DNA of 64,000 bases, from the NCBI GenBank assembly GCA_025808375.1, contig CP061009.1, forward strand, positions 1 through 64,000, written 5' to 3'. The notes below the pieces were generated by a model. The model did no database searches. It was not told the origin of the DNA and saw only the letters and a list, made by a program, of their open reading frames with translations. A program made the position numbers and the translations under genes. Each line of letters begins with the position of its first letter. Positions within the stretch are counted from its first letter, which is position 1. The DNA is from Duncaniella muricolitica (GTDB taxonomy: Bacteria > Bacteroidota > Bacteroidia > Bacteroidales > Muribaculaceae). Shown here one piece after another: positions 54,437-63,205 of this stretch.

Positions 54437-55614
54437 CTAAGCTTCGGGGATGATGCGCATGTGGGCTGTCGGGTAGCGGAGGACGAGACAGGAGGCTTCG
54501 GTGAGGACTACGGCTTCGGTGTTGCGTACGCCTTGCTTGTGGAAGCTGATGCGGTCGGCCGAGAAGGGGATGTGGGAGTATTTGGTGATGTATTCGGGGT
54601 CGATGACCATGCCGTGGTTGTCCATGCCGCAGAGGTCGAAGACTTCGCTCCGGACTACGTAGAGTGTGCCGAATTTTGAGACTATGAGGTCGAAGTCGAC
54701 GCCCCATTTGACTACGCGGTCGTTGACCGACATTACTTTGTGGTAGTTCTGGTTGCTTAGCTGCTCTATGAGTCCCGAGCCGGCGAGGAGCACTTTGCGC
54801 GTCGATCCGTTAGAGCCTGAGAATGCTTGTCGCATCAGGGATGTCATTGTGGGGTTGTCGATGGTCTTGTAGGTGAAGTCGTGGTCGGTCTGATGCCATA
54901 TGCCTCCGGTGAGCATGATTTCGGTGCCTTCTTCGAGTGATATTTTGGCTTTGTTGCCAAACATGAAGGATCGTTCCATGCACATGCGCATGTCGAGGAT
55001 GGCTACTTCTTCCTGGTCGGAGAATGTCCAGCCGACTTCTTTGTCGGAGAGTCGCTGGAGGAGGGATTCTTCAATCTGGCTCTTGAATATCTGACAGTAG
55101 TTGGTGTTTTTGACCGGTAGGGCGTTGTAGCGTGGTGTCTGGACGTCGAGCTCGCCTGCTGCGCGGCCCATGCGTACGATTTTGGTGTCTTTGGTGATTG
55201 TCGGGAGGTTGTATTGTCCGTCGTCGTTATATTCGATGTTGGTGGGATGGATGGTGACTGAGCGTCCGTCTGATTGGGAGATGTAGCCTATGAGCTGCCG
55301 CCCTTCGTCGGTTTTTACGGTGGGGAAGAATACGGTGTCGGACTCGGAGAGGTAGGAGTTGTCGATGACTGATAGGATGAAGGGCTCGCCTTTGGCGTAG
55401 CTCCGTGAGTGGAGTGTGGTTTTTACGGCGGTTGTGCCGGGTTTTATGTCGACGGAGTAGTAGTCGACTTTCATTGATCCGCTGTTGCGCGCGCCTGCCA
55501 TTCGTGAGATCTGGTCGAGGGGGGGGAGGAGGGGCGTATGCGGGCTACGCGTTCGTCGATGTGGCTGCGGAGAAGGGTGGGGGAGACTTGCTGGGTTACT
55601 TGTGTTGTTGTCAT
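54437..55614 (-). pseudogene. Phage major-capsid-like protein (SU10/DUF5309 type), frameshifted at a C8 tract
   Basis: The body (about 350 residues) has features of the SU10/DUF5309 head protein group: DQISRMAGARNSGSMKVDYY, KEVGWTFSDQEEVAILDMRM, VLLAGSGLIEQLSNQNYHKV and VVLTEASCLVLRYPTAHMRI. The N-terminus MTTTQVTQQVSPTLLRSHID ERVARIRP begins at ATG 55614 in another frame; the two frames meet at eight C on the coding strand (55519-55526). Nine (or six) C would give one continuous product. No portal, terminase or tail gene is nearby. It may be phase-variable, decayed, or a sequencing error. Confidence 0.7.
55519..55526. repeat. G8/C8 homopolymer at the frameshift
   Basis: Eight G on the top strand, in codon ~32 of the capsid-like gene. 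Adjacent GGA GGGG adds to slippage potential. Confidence 0.85.
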
Positions 55615-55639
55615 GGTTGTTGATTTGGCCTTCGGCCAA

Positions 55640-56345
55640 AGGTTATGAGGTTATGAGGTTATGAGGGTGTCGCGCTTCCGCGCTCACACTTTTTCAAAGG
55701 GGGCGAGCTGAAGCTCTTGGCTTTGACAAAGCTTCGCGCTGGAGGGTGTCGCGCTTCCGCGCTCACACTTTTTCAAAGGTGGGCGAGCTGAAGCTCTTGG
55801 CCTTGACAAAGCTTCGCGCTGATGGGGGTCGCGCTTCCGCGCTCACACTTTTTCAAAGGTGGGCGAGCTGAAGCTCTTGGCTTTGACAAAGCTTCGCGCT
55901 GGAGGGTGTCGCGCTTCCGCGCTCACACTTTTTCAAAGGGGGCGAGCTGAAGCTCTTGGCCTTGACAAAGCTTCGCGCTGGAGGGTGTCGCGCTTCCGCG
56001 CTCACACTTTTTCAAAGGGGGCGAGCTGAAGCTCTTGGCTTTGACAAAGCTTCGCGCTGGTGGGGGTCGCGCTTCCGCGCTCACACTTTTTTCAAAGGTG
56101 GGCGAGCTGAAGCTCTTGGCTTTGACAAAGCTTCGCGCTGATGGGTGTCGCGCTTCCGCGCTCACACTTTTTTCAAAGGTGGGCGAGCTGAAGCTCTTGG
56201 CATGGACAAAGTTTCGCGCTGGTGGGTGTCGCGCTTCCGCGCTCACACTTTTTTCAAAGGTGGGCGAGCTGAAGCTCTTGGCATGGACAAAGCTTCGCGC
56301 TGGTGGGTGTCGCGCTTCCGCGCTCACACTTTTTCAAAGGTGGGC
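55640..56345. repeat. Nine-copy 79-bp tandem repeat
   Basis: Preceded by three GGTTATGA units (55640-55665). Copies start near 55664, 55743, 55823, 55904, 55983, 56062, 56143, 56224 and 56304 (last partial). Unit: GGGTGTCGCGCTTCCGCGCT, CACACTTTTTCAAAG, GTGGGCGAGCTGAAGCTCTT, GGCTTTGACAAAGCTTCGCG. It contains small hairpins (GAGCT-ga-AGCTC, GCGCttcCGCGC-like). It is open in several frames but has no start context; I see no gene. Confidence 0.9.
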
Positions 56346-56361
56346 GGAGCGGGGTGAGGCT

Positions 56362-56682
56362 CTATAGGTCCCAGATGCTTGGCCGGGGGGCGGTGAGGAC
56401 TCTTGATGTGGGGTCGTCGGGGGTGGGGGTGGCTTCTTTTCGCATTAGTTCCCAGAGACTGAGGACCGGATGGGTAGGGCCGGGTGGGGTGACTCTTCGG
56501 ATTGTGGGGCAGATAGGCTGGATGGGGCAGATGGGCCGGATGGGGCAGATGAGGCGGATGGGCCTAATGGGGCTGATGGGGCTGATGGGCTTTGAGGCTG
56601 GGGGGGCAGGGTGGGGTGATTGCTGTGGCTGCTGTGATTGCTGTGATTGCTGTGATTGCTGTTGTTGTGGGGTGGGGGTCAT
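56362..56682 (-). CDS. Small Gln/Pro-rich protein with PI-rich repeats
   Basis: 106 residues: MTPTPQQQQSQQSQQSQQPQ, a run of PISPIRPI/CPIRPICPI repeats (about 33-62), then HPVLSLWELMRKEATPTPDD and a C-terminus ending PRPSIWDL. A -7 box TAACTTTG lies 36 bp upstream. Low complexity makes it uncertain, but the ending looks like coding sequence, and it precedes the capsid-like gene on the same strand. The repeat section is related to 41436-41590. Confidence 0.5.
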   Translation of the reverse strand: MTPTPQQQQSQQSQQSQQPQQSPHPAPPASKPISPISPIRPIRLICPIRPICPIQPICPTIRRVTPPGPTHPVLSLWELMRKEATPTPDDPTSRVLTAPRPSIWDL

Positions 56683-56717
56683 GGTGGTGTTTTTTAATGG
56701 GGTTATGTTTGATGTTG

Positions 56718-56725
56718 CAAAGTTA
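56718..56725 (-). promoter_or_regulatory. -7 box for the Gln/Pro-rich gene
   Basis: TAACTTTG on the minus strand, followed by a T-poor leader to ATG 56682. No clear -33 TTG. Confidence 0.55.
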
Positions 56726-56851
56726 GGGTGGGTTTGGGGGGAAATGGTGCGATAATGTCGCGTCGATTGGTGGTAAGCGAAAAATTTGTATTAAATTTGT
56801 GGATATTTTGCTGTGTGTGGCTGTATGCACGTGGCCAGATATTTACAGACT

Positions 56852-57925
56852 ATGGAAAAAAAGAGTATTCTTCCGGCTCTCCTTCTTTTTTTCGTGCTAA
56901 GCTGGAATGCTTGCCGACAGCAGGATGTAGAGTTTAGAGCTGATTCGTCCCACATTACTTATATGGGTCGTACTTATGTTACCGATAATGGCGGTGTGGC
57001 GTTCAATTATCCGGGTGTGACGGCTTTGCTTTCTTTTGAGGGGAGTCGCCTGGATATGCTTGCGAGCCGTGGCTGCGGCGATTTTATGGTCGAGGTTGAC
57101 GGCGGTGTGCCCCGCAGACTGCATTACGGTGAGAATGATTCGCTGCTGACGGTGGCTGATTCGCTTGGCGAGGGGCCTCACAGTGTGCGCATCACGTATG
57201 CTATAGAGGGTTATGAGAAGAATCCTGTGATAAGGGGTTTTGTGATGCCGGGCGGTTCGCGTCTGCTGGATGCTCCGAAAAAGGGTAAGCTGAAGATGGA
57301 GTTTATCGGTAATTCGATTACGTGTGGCTATGGTGCGGCTGCTCCCGACGGGGCGCGCGGTTTCAGCTATGACACGGAGAATCATTGTCTGACTTATGCT
57401 TATCTGACGGGACGTGCTCTTGATGCGGATGTCAATGTCGTGGCCCGCTCGGGTATAGGCATGTATCGCAACTATAATGGTCCGCTTGAGGGTGACAGCG
57501 TCGGGACGATGCCGATGGAGTATGACCGTACGCTGCTCTATGATGCTGAGCATATGTGGGATTTCAGCCGTTTTCAGCCTGATGTGGTGTGTATCAATCT
57601 GGGCACTAACGATACGTCGACCGATAATTATGATATCTCGCTCTTTGAGAGGGCTTATGACGGTTTTCTGACTCATCTGCGGGAGGTGTATCCTTCGGCC
57701 AAGATTGTGTTGCTGACGGGGTCGATGCTTCAGGGGCAGCCGCTTGAGGATGTGAGGGGTGCTCTCGACCGACTGGCTTCGCGCCATGAGGGTACTTATC
57801 GTTTTGATATGTCGCCCCAGACGGGTGAGCTCGGTATGGGTGCCGACGGGCATCCTTCGGCCCGACAGCATGCCAGGATGGCTGAGGAACTGACTAAGTT
57901 TATTCAATTAGCAATTAGTAATTAG
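56852..57925 (+). CDS. Carbohydrate esterase, CE2-like SGNH hydrolase lipoprotein
   Basis: 357 residues from ATG 56852. A lipoprotein-type signal LPALLLFFVLSWNAC (Cys about residue 21) suggests membrane anchoring. An N-terminal beta-sandwich (about 30-140) precedes the SGNH domain: KMEFIGNSITCGYGA (nucleophile Ser), CINLGTNDTS, VLLTGSMLQG and DGHPSARQHARMAEE with the catalytic His. CE2 enzymes deacetylate plant polysaccharides; substrate is inferred. The open frame begins at 56813 but lacks the signal there. Confidence 0.85.
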   Translation: MEKKSILPALLLFFVLSWNACRQQDVEFRADSSHITYMGRTYVTDNGGVAFNYPGVTALLSFEGSRLDMLASRGCGDFMVEVDGGVPRRLHYGENDSLLTVADSLGEGPHSVRITYAIEGYEKNPVIRGFVMPGGSRLLDAPKKGKLKMEFIGNSITCGYGAAAPDGARGFSYDTENHCLTYAYLTGRALDADVNVVARSGIGMYRNYNGPLEGDSVGTMPMEYDRTLLYDAEHMWDFSRFQPDVVCINLGTNDTSTDNYDISLFERAYDGFLTHLREVYPSAKIVLLTGSMLQGQPLEDVRGALDRLASRHEGTYRFDMSPQTGELGMGADGHPSARQHARMAEELTKFIQLAISN

Positions 57926-57955
57926 CAATTAGTAATTAGTAATTGGCAATTAGCA
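57905..57955 (+). repeat. TAATTAG/CAATTAG heptad repeat
   Basis: Seven or so heptads of the AATTAGT/AATTAGC type overlapping the esterase stop codon; inverse type of 41594-41670. Followed by CAATTCAACA-type short repeats to 58018. Confidence 0.6.
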
Positions 57956-58018
57956 ATTTTTTTGAATCCATAATCAAAATATCTATTATACAATTCAACA
58001 ATTCAACATTTCAACATT

Positions 58019-58804
58019 ATGAAAAAGGTAACTACGATTATTGCCGCTTTTCTTATGATGATGGTGGCAGTGCCTGTGAATGCACAGTTTAAGGTTGGTA
58101 AACTTGTCGGAGCGGCCGCTAAGGGGGTTCAGGCTCTGACTATCACCGATGCTCAGATGGCAGCTTATGTCAAGGAGTCGGTCGACTGGATGGATACCCA
58201 CAATAAGGTGTCGGATGCCGACAGCCCCTATACTATCCGCCTCAACAAGCTCACCGAGGGATTGAAGGATGCCGACGGTATACCTTTGAATTTCAAGGTG
58301 TATGAGGTAATCGACGTGAATGCTTTCGCTTGTCCCGACGGTAGCGTGAGAGTGTTTTCCTCGCTGATGGATATTATGGACGATGATGCTCTGATGGGTA
58401 TTATCGGTCATGAGATAGGTCACGTGATGAAGCGTCACAGCAAGAATGCTTTCAAGCAGGAGTTGCTTACAGGTGCGCTCAAGGATGCCGTGGCCTCGAC
58501 AGGCGGTGTGGCAGCAGCCCTTACCGAGTCGCAGCTCGGCACTCTCGGCGAATCGCTCGCCGGGGCAAAGTTCTCGCAGAAGCAGGAGAAAGAGGCTGAC
58601 GACTGTGGCTATGACTTCCTGGTGCAGAACGGCCGCAACCCCTGGGGTATGGTCAAGGCTTTTGAGAAGTTTCTCGAAATGGAGCAGGGCGCAGGTGCGC
58701 AGGCCAGCTATATCGACAAGATGTTCTCGTCGCACCCCGAGACCAAGGCCCGCATCAAGCGTATGAGCGAGCGTGCCACCAAGGACGGGTTTGAGAAACC
58801 GTAA
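58019..58804 (+). CDS. M48-family metallopeptidase
   Basis: 261 residues with a signal peptide (MKKVTTIIAAFLMMMVAVPV, cut after NAQ). The zinc-binding motif is HEIGHVMKRHS (HExxH, about 128-138), with a third ligand in QEKEADDCGYDFL (E-x-D, about 190). Typical exported BepA/LoiP-like Bacteroidetes protease, probably acting in envelope protein quality control. No repeats or TPR domain. Confidence 0.9.
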   Translation: MKKVTTIIAAFLMMMVAVPVNAQFKVGKLVGAAAKGVQALTITDAQMAAYVKESVDWMDTHNKVSDADSPYTIRLNKLTEGLKDADGIPLNFKVYEVIDVNAFACPDGSVRVFSSLMDIMDDDALMGIIGHEIGHVMKRHSKNAFKQELLTGALKDAVASTGGVAAALTESQLGTLGESLAGAKFSQKQEKEADDCGYDFLVQNGRNPWGMVKAFEKFLEMEQGAGAQASYIDKMFSSHPETKARIKRMSERATKDGFEKP

Positions 58805-58830
58805 GATGTTAAATAGCAACAACTTTTAAT

Positions 58831-58871
58831 GTCAAGCCCGTCAGGCTCCAAGGGCCTAACGGGCTTGATTT
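58831..58871 (+). terminator. Hairpin between the protease gene and metH
   Basis: AAGCCCGTcAGG...CCTaACGGGCTT stem followed by GATTTATAT. T-run weak; it may separate the two genes. No cobalamin riboswitch is recognisable in this 83-bp gap. Confidence 0.6.
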
Positions 58872-58887
58872 ATATAAATTAAGGTAG

Positions 58888-61800
58888 ATGGAAGACAGGA
58901 TATTGATACTCGACGGTGCGATGGGCACCATGATACAGCGTCGCGGGCTTACGGAGAAGGATTTTCGCGGCGATCGTTTTGCCGGATGGCATGTGGACCT
59001 GCGCGGCAATAATGACCTGCTGTGTCTGACGCGGCCTGATGTTATCGAGGATATAGCCCGCGAATATGTCGGGGCCGGATGTGATATTATCAGCACCAAC
59101 ACGTTTAACGCCAATGCCATATCGCTTGCCGACTATGATATGGCCGGACTTGCCCGCGAGATAAGCCGGGCAGGGGCCGAGATAGCCCGTCGGGCTGCCG
59201 ACTCGTCGGAGCGCAGGGTGAGAGTGGCCGGTTCGATAGGTCCCACCAACAAGACGGCCTCGATGAGTCCCGACATCAATGACCCCGGCATGAGAGCCGT
59301 GACGTATGACGAGCTCTTTGACGCTTACAGCGAGCAGATAGAGGGGCTGATGGAGGGCGGTGTCGATATGCTGCTTTTCGAGACAATCTTTGATACGCTC
59401 AACCTCAAGGCCGGCCTTGACGCGGCTGTATCGGTGATGAAGGCCAGAGGGGAGGAGATGCCGATAATGCTGTCGGTGACCATTGCCGGCAAGGACGGGC
59501 GCACATTCTCGGGCCAGACGCTCGAGGCGTTCATAGCCTCGGTGAGCCACGCGCCGATAGCGTCGCTGGGACTGAACTGTTCGTTCGGCCCGAGGGAAAT
59601 CAAGCCATGGATAGCCGAACTGGCCCGCAAGAGTCCGTGGCCGGTGTCGTGTCATCCCAACGCCGGCCTGCCCGACGCCTCGGGCAATTATGGCGAGACC
59701 CCCGAGAGCATGGCCGCGGTGATGAGCGAGCTTGTGGACGAAGGGCTCGTCAATATAATAGGTGGCTGCTGCGGCACCACGCCCGAGCATATAGCCCGCT
59801 ATCCGGCCATAGTGAAGGGCAAGGCTCCGCATGTGCCCCCGTCGGTGAAGCCCGAGATGAGGCTGTCGGGCCTCGAGATGCTCGAGGTGACCCCCGACAA
59901 GAATTTTATCAACGTAGGGGAGAGGTGTAACGTAGCCGGCTCGCGCAAGTTTCTGAGACTGATCAAGGAGGGAGCCTATGAAGAGGCCATAGCGATAGCC
60001 CGCAAACAGGTCGAGGACGGAGCGCAGGTGATAGACATAAACATGGACGACGGACTGCTTGACGCCGGGCGCGAGATGTGCAGATTTCTGAATCTTCTTG
60101 CCGCCGAGCCCGACATATCGCGTGTGCCCGTGATGATTGACTCGTCAAAATGGGAAGTGATAGAGAGCGGCCTCAAATGTGTGCAGGGCAAGGGTATAGT
60201 CAACTCCATATCGCTCAAAGAGGGTGAGGAAACATTTGTGAAGCGTGCGCGCCGCATACGCCGTCTCGGGGCAGCCGTGGTGGTCATGGCATTTGACGAG
60301 AAGGGTCAGGCCGACACGTATGAAAGAAAAATCGAGGTGTGTGGCCGCGCCTACCGTCTGCTCACGGAGCAGGCACAGTTTCCGCCCGAGGACATAATCT
60401 TTGACCCCAACATACTCTCCATCGCCACCGGCATCGAGGAGCATGACCGCTATGGACTTGACTTCATACGGGCCGTGGAGTGGATCAAGAGCAATCTGCC
60501 GGGAGCCAAGGTGAGCGGCGGAGTGAGCAACCTGTCGTTTGCCTTCCGCGGCAACAACCGTCTGCGCGAGTCGATGCATGCGGTGTTTCTCTACCATGCC
60601 ATAAGCAAAGGCATGGACATGGGCATAGTCAATCCGGCCACGGCCGTGACATATGCCGATGTCGAGCCGGAGTTGCGTCAGTTGCTCGAGGATGTGGTGC
60701 TCTATCGCCGCAAGGAAGCGTCGGAGGAGCTGGCCGCCCTGGCCGCCTCAATGGCAGCAAAAGGGGCCGAAGAGTCTAAAAACGACACTCCAAGGGCCGA
60801 GCAGTGGCGTGGACTGCCGCTGAACGAGCGTCTGAGCTACGCACTCGTGCACGGGACGGGTACTTATCTCGCCGAGGACCTGCGCGAAGCTCTCGAGGCA
60901 GGCATGGAGCCGGTGGCCATTATCGACGGTCCGCTCATGGAGGGGATGAACAGGGTGGGCACCCTGTTTGGCGAAGGCAAGATGTTTTTGCCCCAGGTAG
61001 TCAAGACAGCCCGCACCATGAAGAGCGCGGTGGCCATACTGCAGCCCGAGATAGACCGCCGCAAGAGTGTGGCGGCCGCCTCGACGGGAAAGAGCGGCAA
61101 GGTGCTCTTTGCCACAGTGAAGGGTGATGTGCATGACATAGGCAAGAATATAGTGTCGATAGTGCTGGCCTGCAACAACTATGAGGTGATAGACCTCGGT
61201 GTGATGGTGCCGGCCGAGACTATTGTGGAGACCGCTCTGAGAGAGCGTCCCGACATAGTGTGTCTGTCGGGCCTCATTACCCCGTCGCTCGACGAAATGG
61301 CCCATGTGGCCGAGGAGATGCGCAAGGCCGGGCTGCATATACCGCTGATGGTGGGCGGAGCGACCACTTCGCGTCTGCACACCGCGCTTAAGATTGACCC
61401 TCGGTATGAAGGGGCCGTGATACATGTAAGAGACGCCTCGCAGAATCCTCTGCTTGCAGCGCGTCTGCTCAACCCCGAGGTTAGGGAGGCTTATATCGCC
61501 TCGCTCAAGGAGGAGGCCCGCCGTCTGCGCGAGGAGCATGAGCGCGAGACAGCCGCCCGAGAGATGGCTACGCTCGCCGAGGCCCGCATGCGGAGCGTGC
61601 GCGGAGCGGGTGACACATATGTCTCCCCTGCCCCTGCCTGTCCGGGCCGCACTGTGACCGATATACCCGGTGAGGAACTGCTGCCTCTGATCAATTATCG
61701 AGCCTTTATGAGTGCATGGAAACTCCCTGCCACGCTTGCCGATGCCTTCGGTGTGCACGGCTGCCGGGCCTGCGAGGAGGCGTGGTTGCAGTCGAAGGTG

Positions 61801-62532
61801 GAGAAGGAGGGGCGCGACAAGGCCTCGGAAGCACTCAGACTTGCCCGTGACGCGCGTCGCGTGATAGAGGAGATATGTGGCACGCCGGGCAAGATACGCG
61901 GCGTGACGACAATTGTGGAGGGCCGTTCGGAGGGTGATGATATAGTGGTCGGAGAGGTGAGATTTCCCACTCTGCGCCGTCAGCAGCCCGATGAGTCGGG
62001 CCGTTATCCGGCCGTGGCCGACTATGTGGCCCCCAAGGGTGATTATATAGGTGCGTTTGCCGTGACCGTGCACACAGAGGATGAGGTGGCCCGGCTCGAG
62101 GCCGAGGGGGACAGCTACGGATCGCTGCTGATGCAGACGGTGTCGCACCGTGTGGCCGAGGCTGCGGCCGAATGGCTGCACCGCCATGTGCGCCGCGAGC
62201 TGTGGGGTTATGCCAAGGATGAGCCCGACATGAGTCTTGACGAGTTTTACGAGGGCAAATATTCAGGCATACGTCCGGCTATGGGTTATCCCTCGATGCC
62301 CGACCAGACTCTCAATCTCGAGCTTGACCGACTGCTGTCGATGGGTGAGATAGGCATAACGCTGACCGAAAACGGTGCCATGCACCCCTCGGCAAGCGTA
62401 AGCGGGTTGTATATATCCAATCCCGCCGCCCGATATTTCATGCTCGGCCCTGTGGGTGAAGACCAGCTTGCCGATTATGCCCGCCGCCGCGACATGCCGC
62501 TTGAGCGGGTGCGCAGGTTGCTCAACAGATGA
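58888..62532 (+). CDS. metH: Cobalamin-dependent methionine synthase
   Basis: 1214 residues, full length. Homocysteine domain (about 1-320): ILDGAMGTMIQ, LGLNCSFGP and IIGGCCGTTPEH supply the zinc cysteines. Pterin domain (about 330-600): FINVGERCNVAGSRKF, DINMDDGLLD. Cobalamin cap (about 640-735) and B12-binding domain with KGDVHDIGKNIVSIVLACNN (His ligand, about 750) and GGATTSRLHTALK. SAM-binding reactivation domain (about 890-1214) with MGYPSMPDQTLNLELDRL. Transfers the methyl group of methyl-THF to homocysteine. The partner reductase is not in the window. Confidence 0.97.
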   Translation: MEDRILILDGAMGTMIQRRGLTEKDFRGDRFAGWHVDLRGNNDLLCLTRPDVIEDIAREYVGAGCDIISTNTFNANAISLADYDMAGLAREISRAGAEIARRAADSSERRVRVAGSIGPTNKTASMSPDINDPGMRAVTYDELFDAYSEQIEGLMEGGVDMLLFETIFDTLNLKAGLDAAVSVMKARGEEMPIMLSVTIAGKDGRTFSGQTLEAFIASVSHAPIASLGLNCSFGPREIKPWIAELARKSPWPVSCHPNAGLPDASGNYGETPESMAAVMSELVDEGLVNIIGGCCGTTPEHIARYPAIVKGKAPHVPPSVKPEMRLSGLEMLEVTPDKNFINVGERCNVAGSRKFLRLIKEGAYEEAIAIARKQVEDGAQVIDINMDDGLLDAGREMCRFLNLLAAEPDISRVPVMIDSSKWEVIESGLKCVQGKGIVNSISLKEGEETFVKRARRIRRLGAAVVVMAFDEKGQADTYERKIEVCGRAYRLLTEQAQFPPEDIIFDPNILSIATGIEEHDRYGLDFIRAVEWIKSNLPGAKVSGGVSNLSFAFRGNNRLRESMHAVFLYHAISKGMDMGIVNPATAVTYADVEPELRQLLEDVVLYRRKEASEELAALAASMAAKGAEESKNDTPRAEQWRGLPLNERLSYALVHGTGTYLAEDLREALEAGMEPVAIIDGPLMEGMNRVGTLFGEGKMFLPQVVKTARTMKSAVAILQPEIDRRKSVAAASTGKSGKVLFATVKGDVHDIGKNIVSIVLACNNYEVIDLGVMVPAETIVETALRERPDIVCLSGLITPSLDEMAHVAEEMRKAGLHIPLMVGGATTSRLHTALKIDPRYEGAVIHVRDASQNPLLAARLLNPEVREAYIASLKEEARRLREEHERETAAREMATLAEARMRSVRGAGDTYVSPAPACPGRTVTDIPGEELLPLINYRAFMSAWKLPATLADAFGVHGCRACEEAWLQSKVEKEGRDKASEALRLARDARRVIEEICGTPGKIRGVTTIVEGRSEGDDIVVGEVRFPTLRRQQPDESGRYPAVADYVAPKGDYIGAFAVTVHTEDEVARLEAEGDSYGSLLMQTVSHRVAEAAAEWLHRHVRRELWGYAKDEPDMSLDEFYEGKYSGIRPAMGYPSMPDQTLNLELDRLLSMGEIGITLTENGAMHPSASVSGLYISNPAARYFMLGPVGEDQLADYARRRDMPLERVRRLLNR

Positions 62533-62546
62533 GTGTAAACACAAGT

Positions 62547-62599
62547 GACACAAAAAAATGACAAAAGTATTGATGGTACTTTTGTCATTTTTTTGTGTC
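62547..62599. terminator. Bidirectional terminator between metH and rnhB
   Basis: Perfect 23-bp stem (62547-62569 with 62577-62599) containing A7/T7 runs on both sides; the rnhB stop codon lies inside the stem. Confidence 0.9.
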
Positions 62600-63205
62600 T
62601 TCTGAATTGTCGTTTTTCCCTGAGCCTTTGAATGTAAGGCGGTGAAGCGGAGTCAGGCCGTGGGCGGCGATGGTTGCGCGGTGGTCGCGGGTGGGGTAGC
62701 CCTTGTTGATTTCCCAGTGATATTGCGGAAACTCTTCGGCCGCGCGTCTCATCCACTCGTCACGGTGGGTTTTGGCCAGGATTGACGCGGCGGCGATGTT
62801 GCCCAGTTTGCCGTCGCCTTTCACGATGGTCTGATAGGGTATGTCGCGAAACGGCTTGAAACGGTTTCCGTCGACCACAATCTGGCCCGGAGTCACCTCG
62901 AGAGCGTCGAGAGCGCGGTGCATGGCCAGGATTGAAGCGTTGAGAATGTTGATGGAGTCAATCTCCTCGTTGGAGGCCCATGCGACGGCCCACGCGACGG
63001 CGTCGCGCTCGATGATAGGGCGGAGTAGCTCGCGCTGGCGTTCGGTGAGTTTTTTTGAGTCGTTGAGCAGTGGATGTGTGTATCCGTCGGGCAGTATCAC
63101 GGCAGCCGCGCACACCGGACCGGCCAGACATCCACGTCCGGCTTCGTCGCATCCGGCTTCGAGCACAAACGATGCGGTGGCTGCGGGCAGTGGTTCAGAT
63201 TTCAT
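62585..63205 (-). CDS. rnhB: Ribonuclease HII
   Basis: 206 residues. Catalytic DEDD set: AGCDEAGRGCLAGPVCAAAV (about 20-39, D-E), NILNASILAMHRAL and IVVDGNRFKPF (D, about 111). Also GDGKLGNIAAASILAKTHRD (K-x-x-x-I-A-A-A-S-I). Removes RNA from RNA:DNA hybrids and misincorporated ribonucleotides. ATG 63205 overlaps the end of the upstream regulator gene (ATGAAATCTGA), implying coupling. Confidence 0.95.
   Translation of the reverse strand: MKSEPLPAATASFVLEAGCDEAGRGCLAGPVCAAAVILPDGYTHPLLNDSKKLTERQRELLRPIIERDAVAWAVAWASNEEIDSINILNASILAMHRALDALEVTPGQIVVDGNRFKPFRDIPYQTIVKGDGKLGNIAAASILAKTHRDEWMRRAAEEFPQYHWEINKGYPTRDHRATIAAHGLTPLHRLTFKGSGKNDNSEDTKK

Noticed and set aside
55664..56345. CRISPR array
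   Set aside because: The 79-bp units abut with no unique spacers, and no cas genes are present.
55923..56367. Open frames across the tandem repeat (both strands, several frames)
   Set aside because: They exist only because the unit lacks stops; they have no start context and repeat the same peptide.
58805..58887. Cobalamin riboswitch before metH
   Set aside because: The 83-bp gap is too short and lacks a B12-box-like sequence; only a simple hairpin is present.
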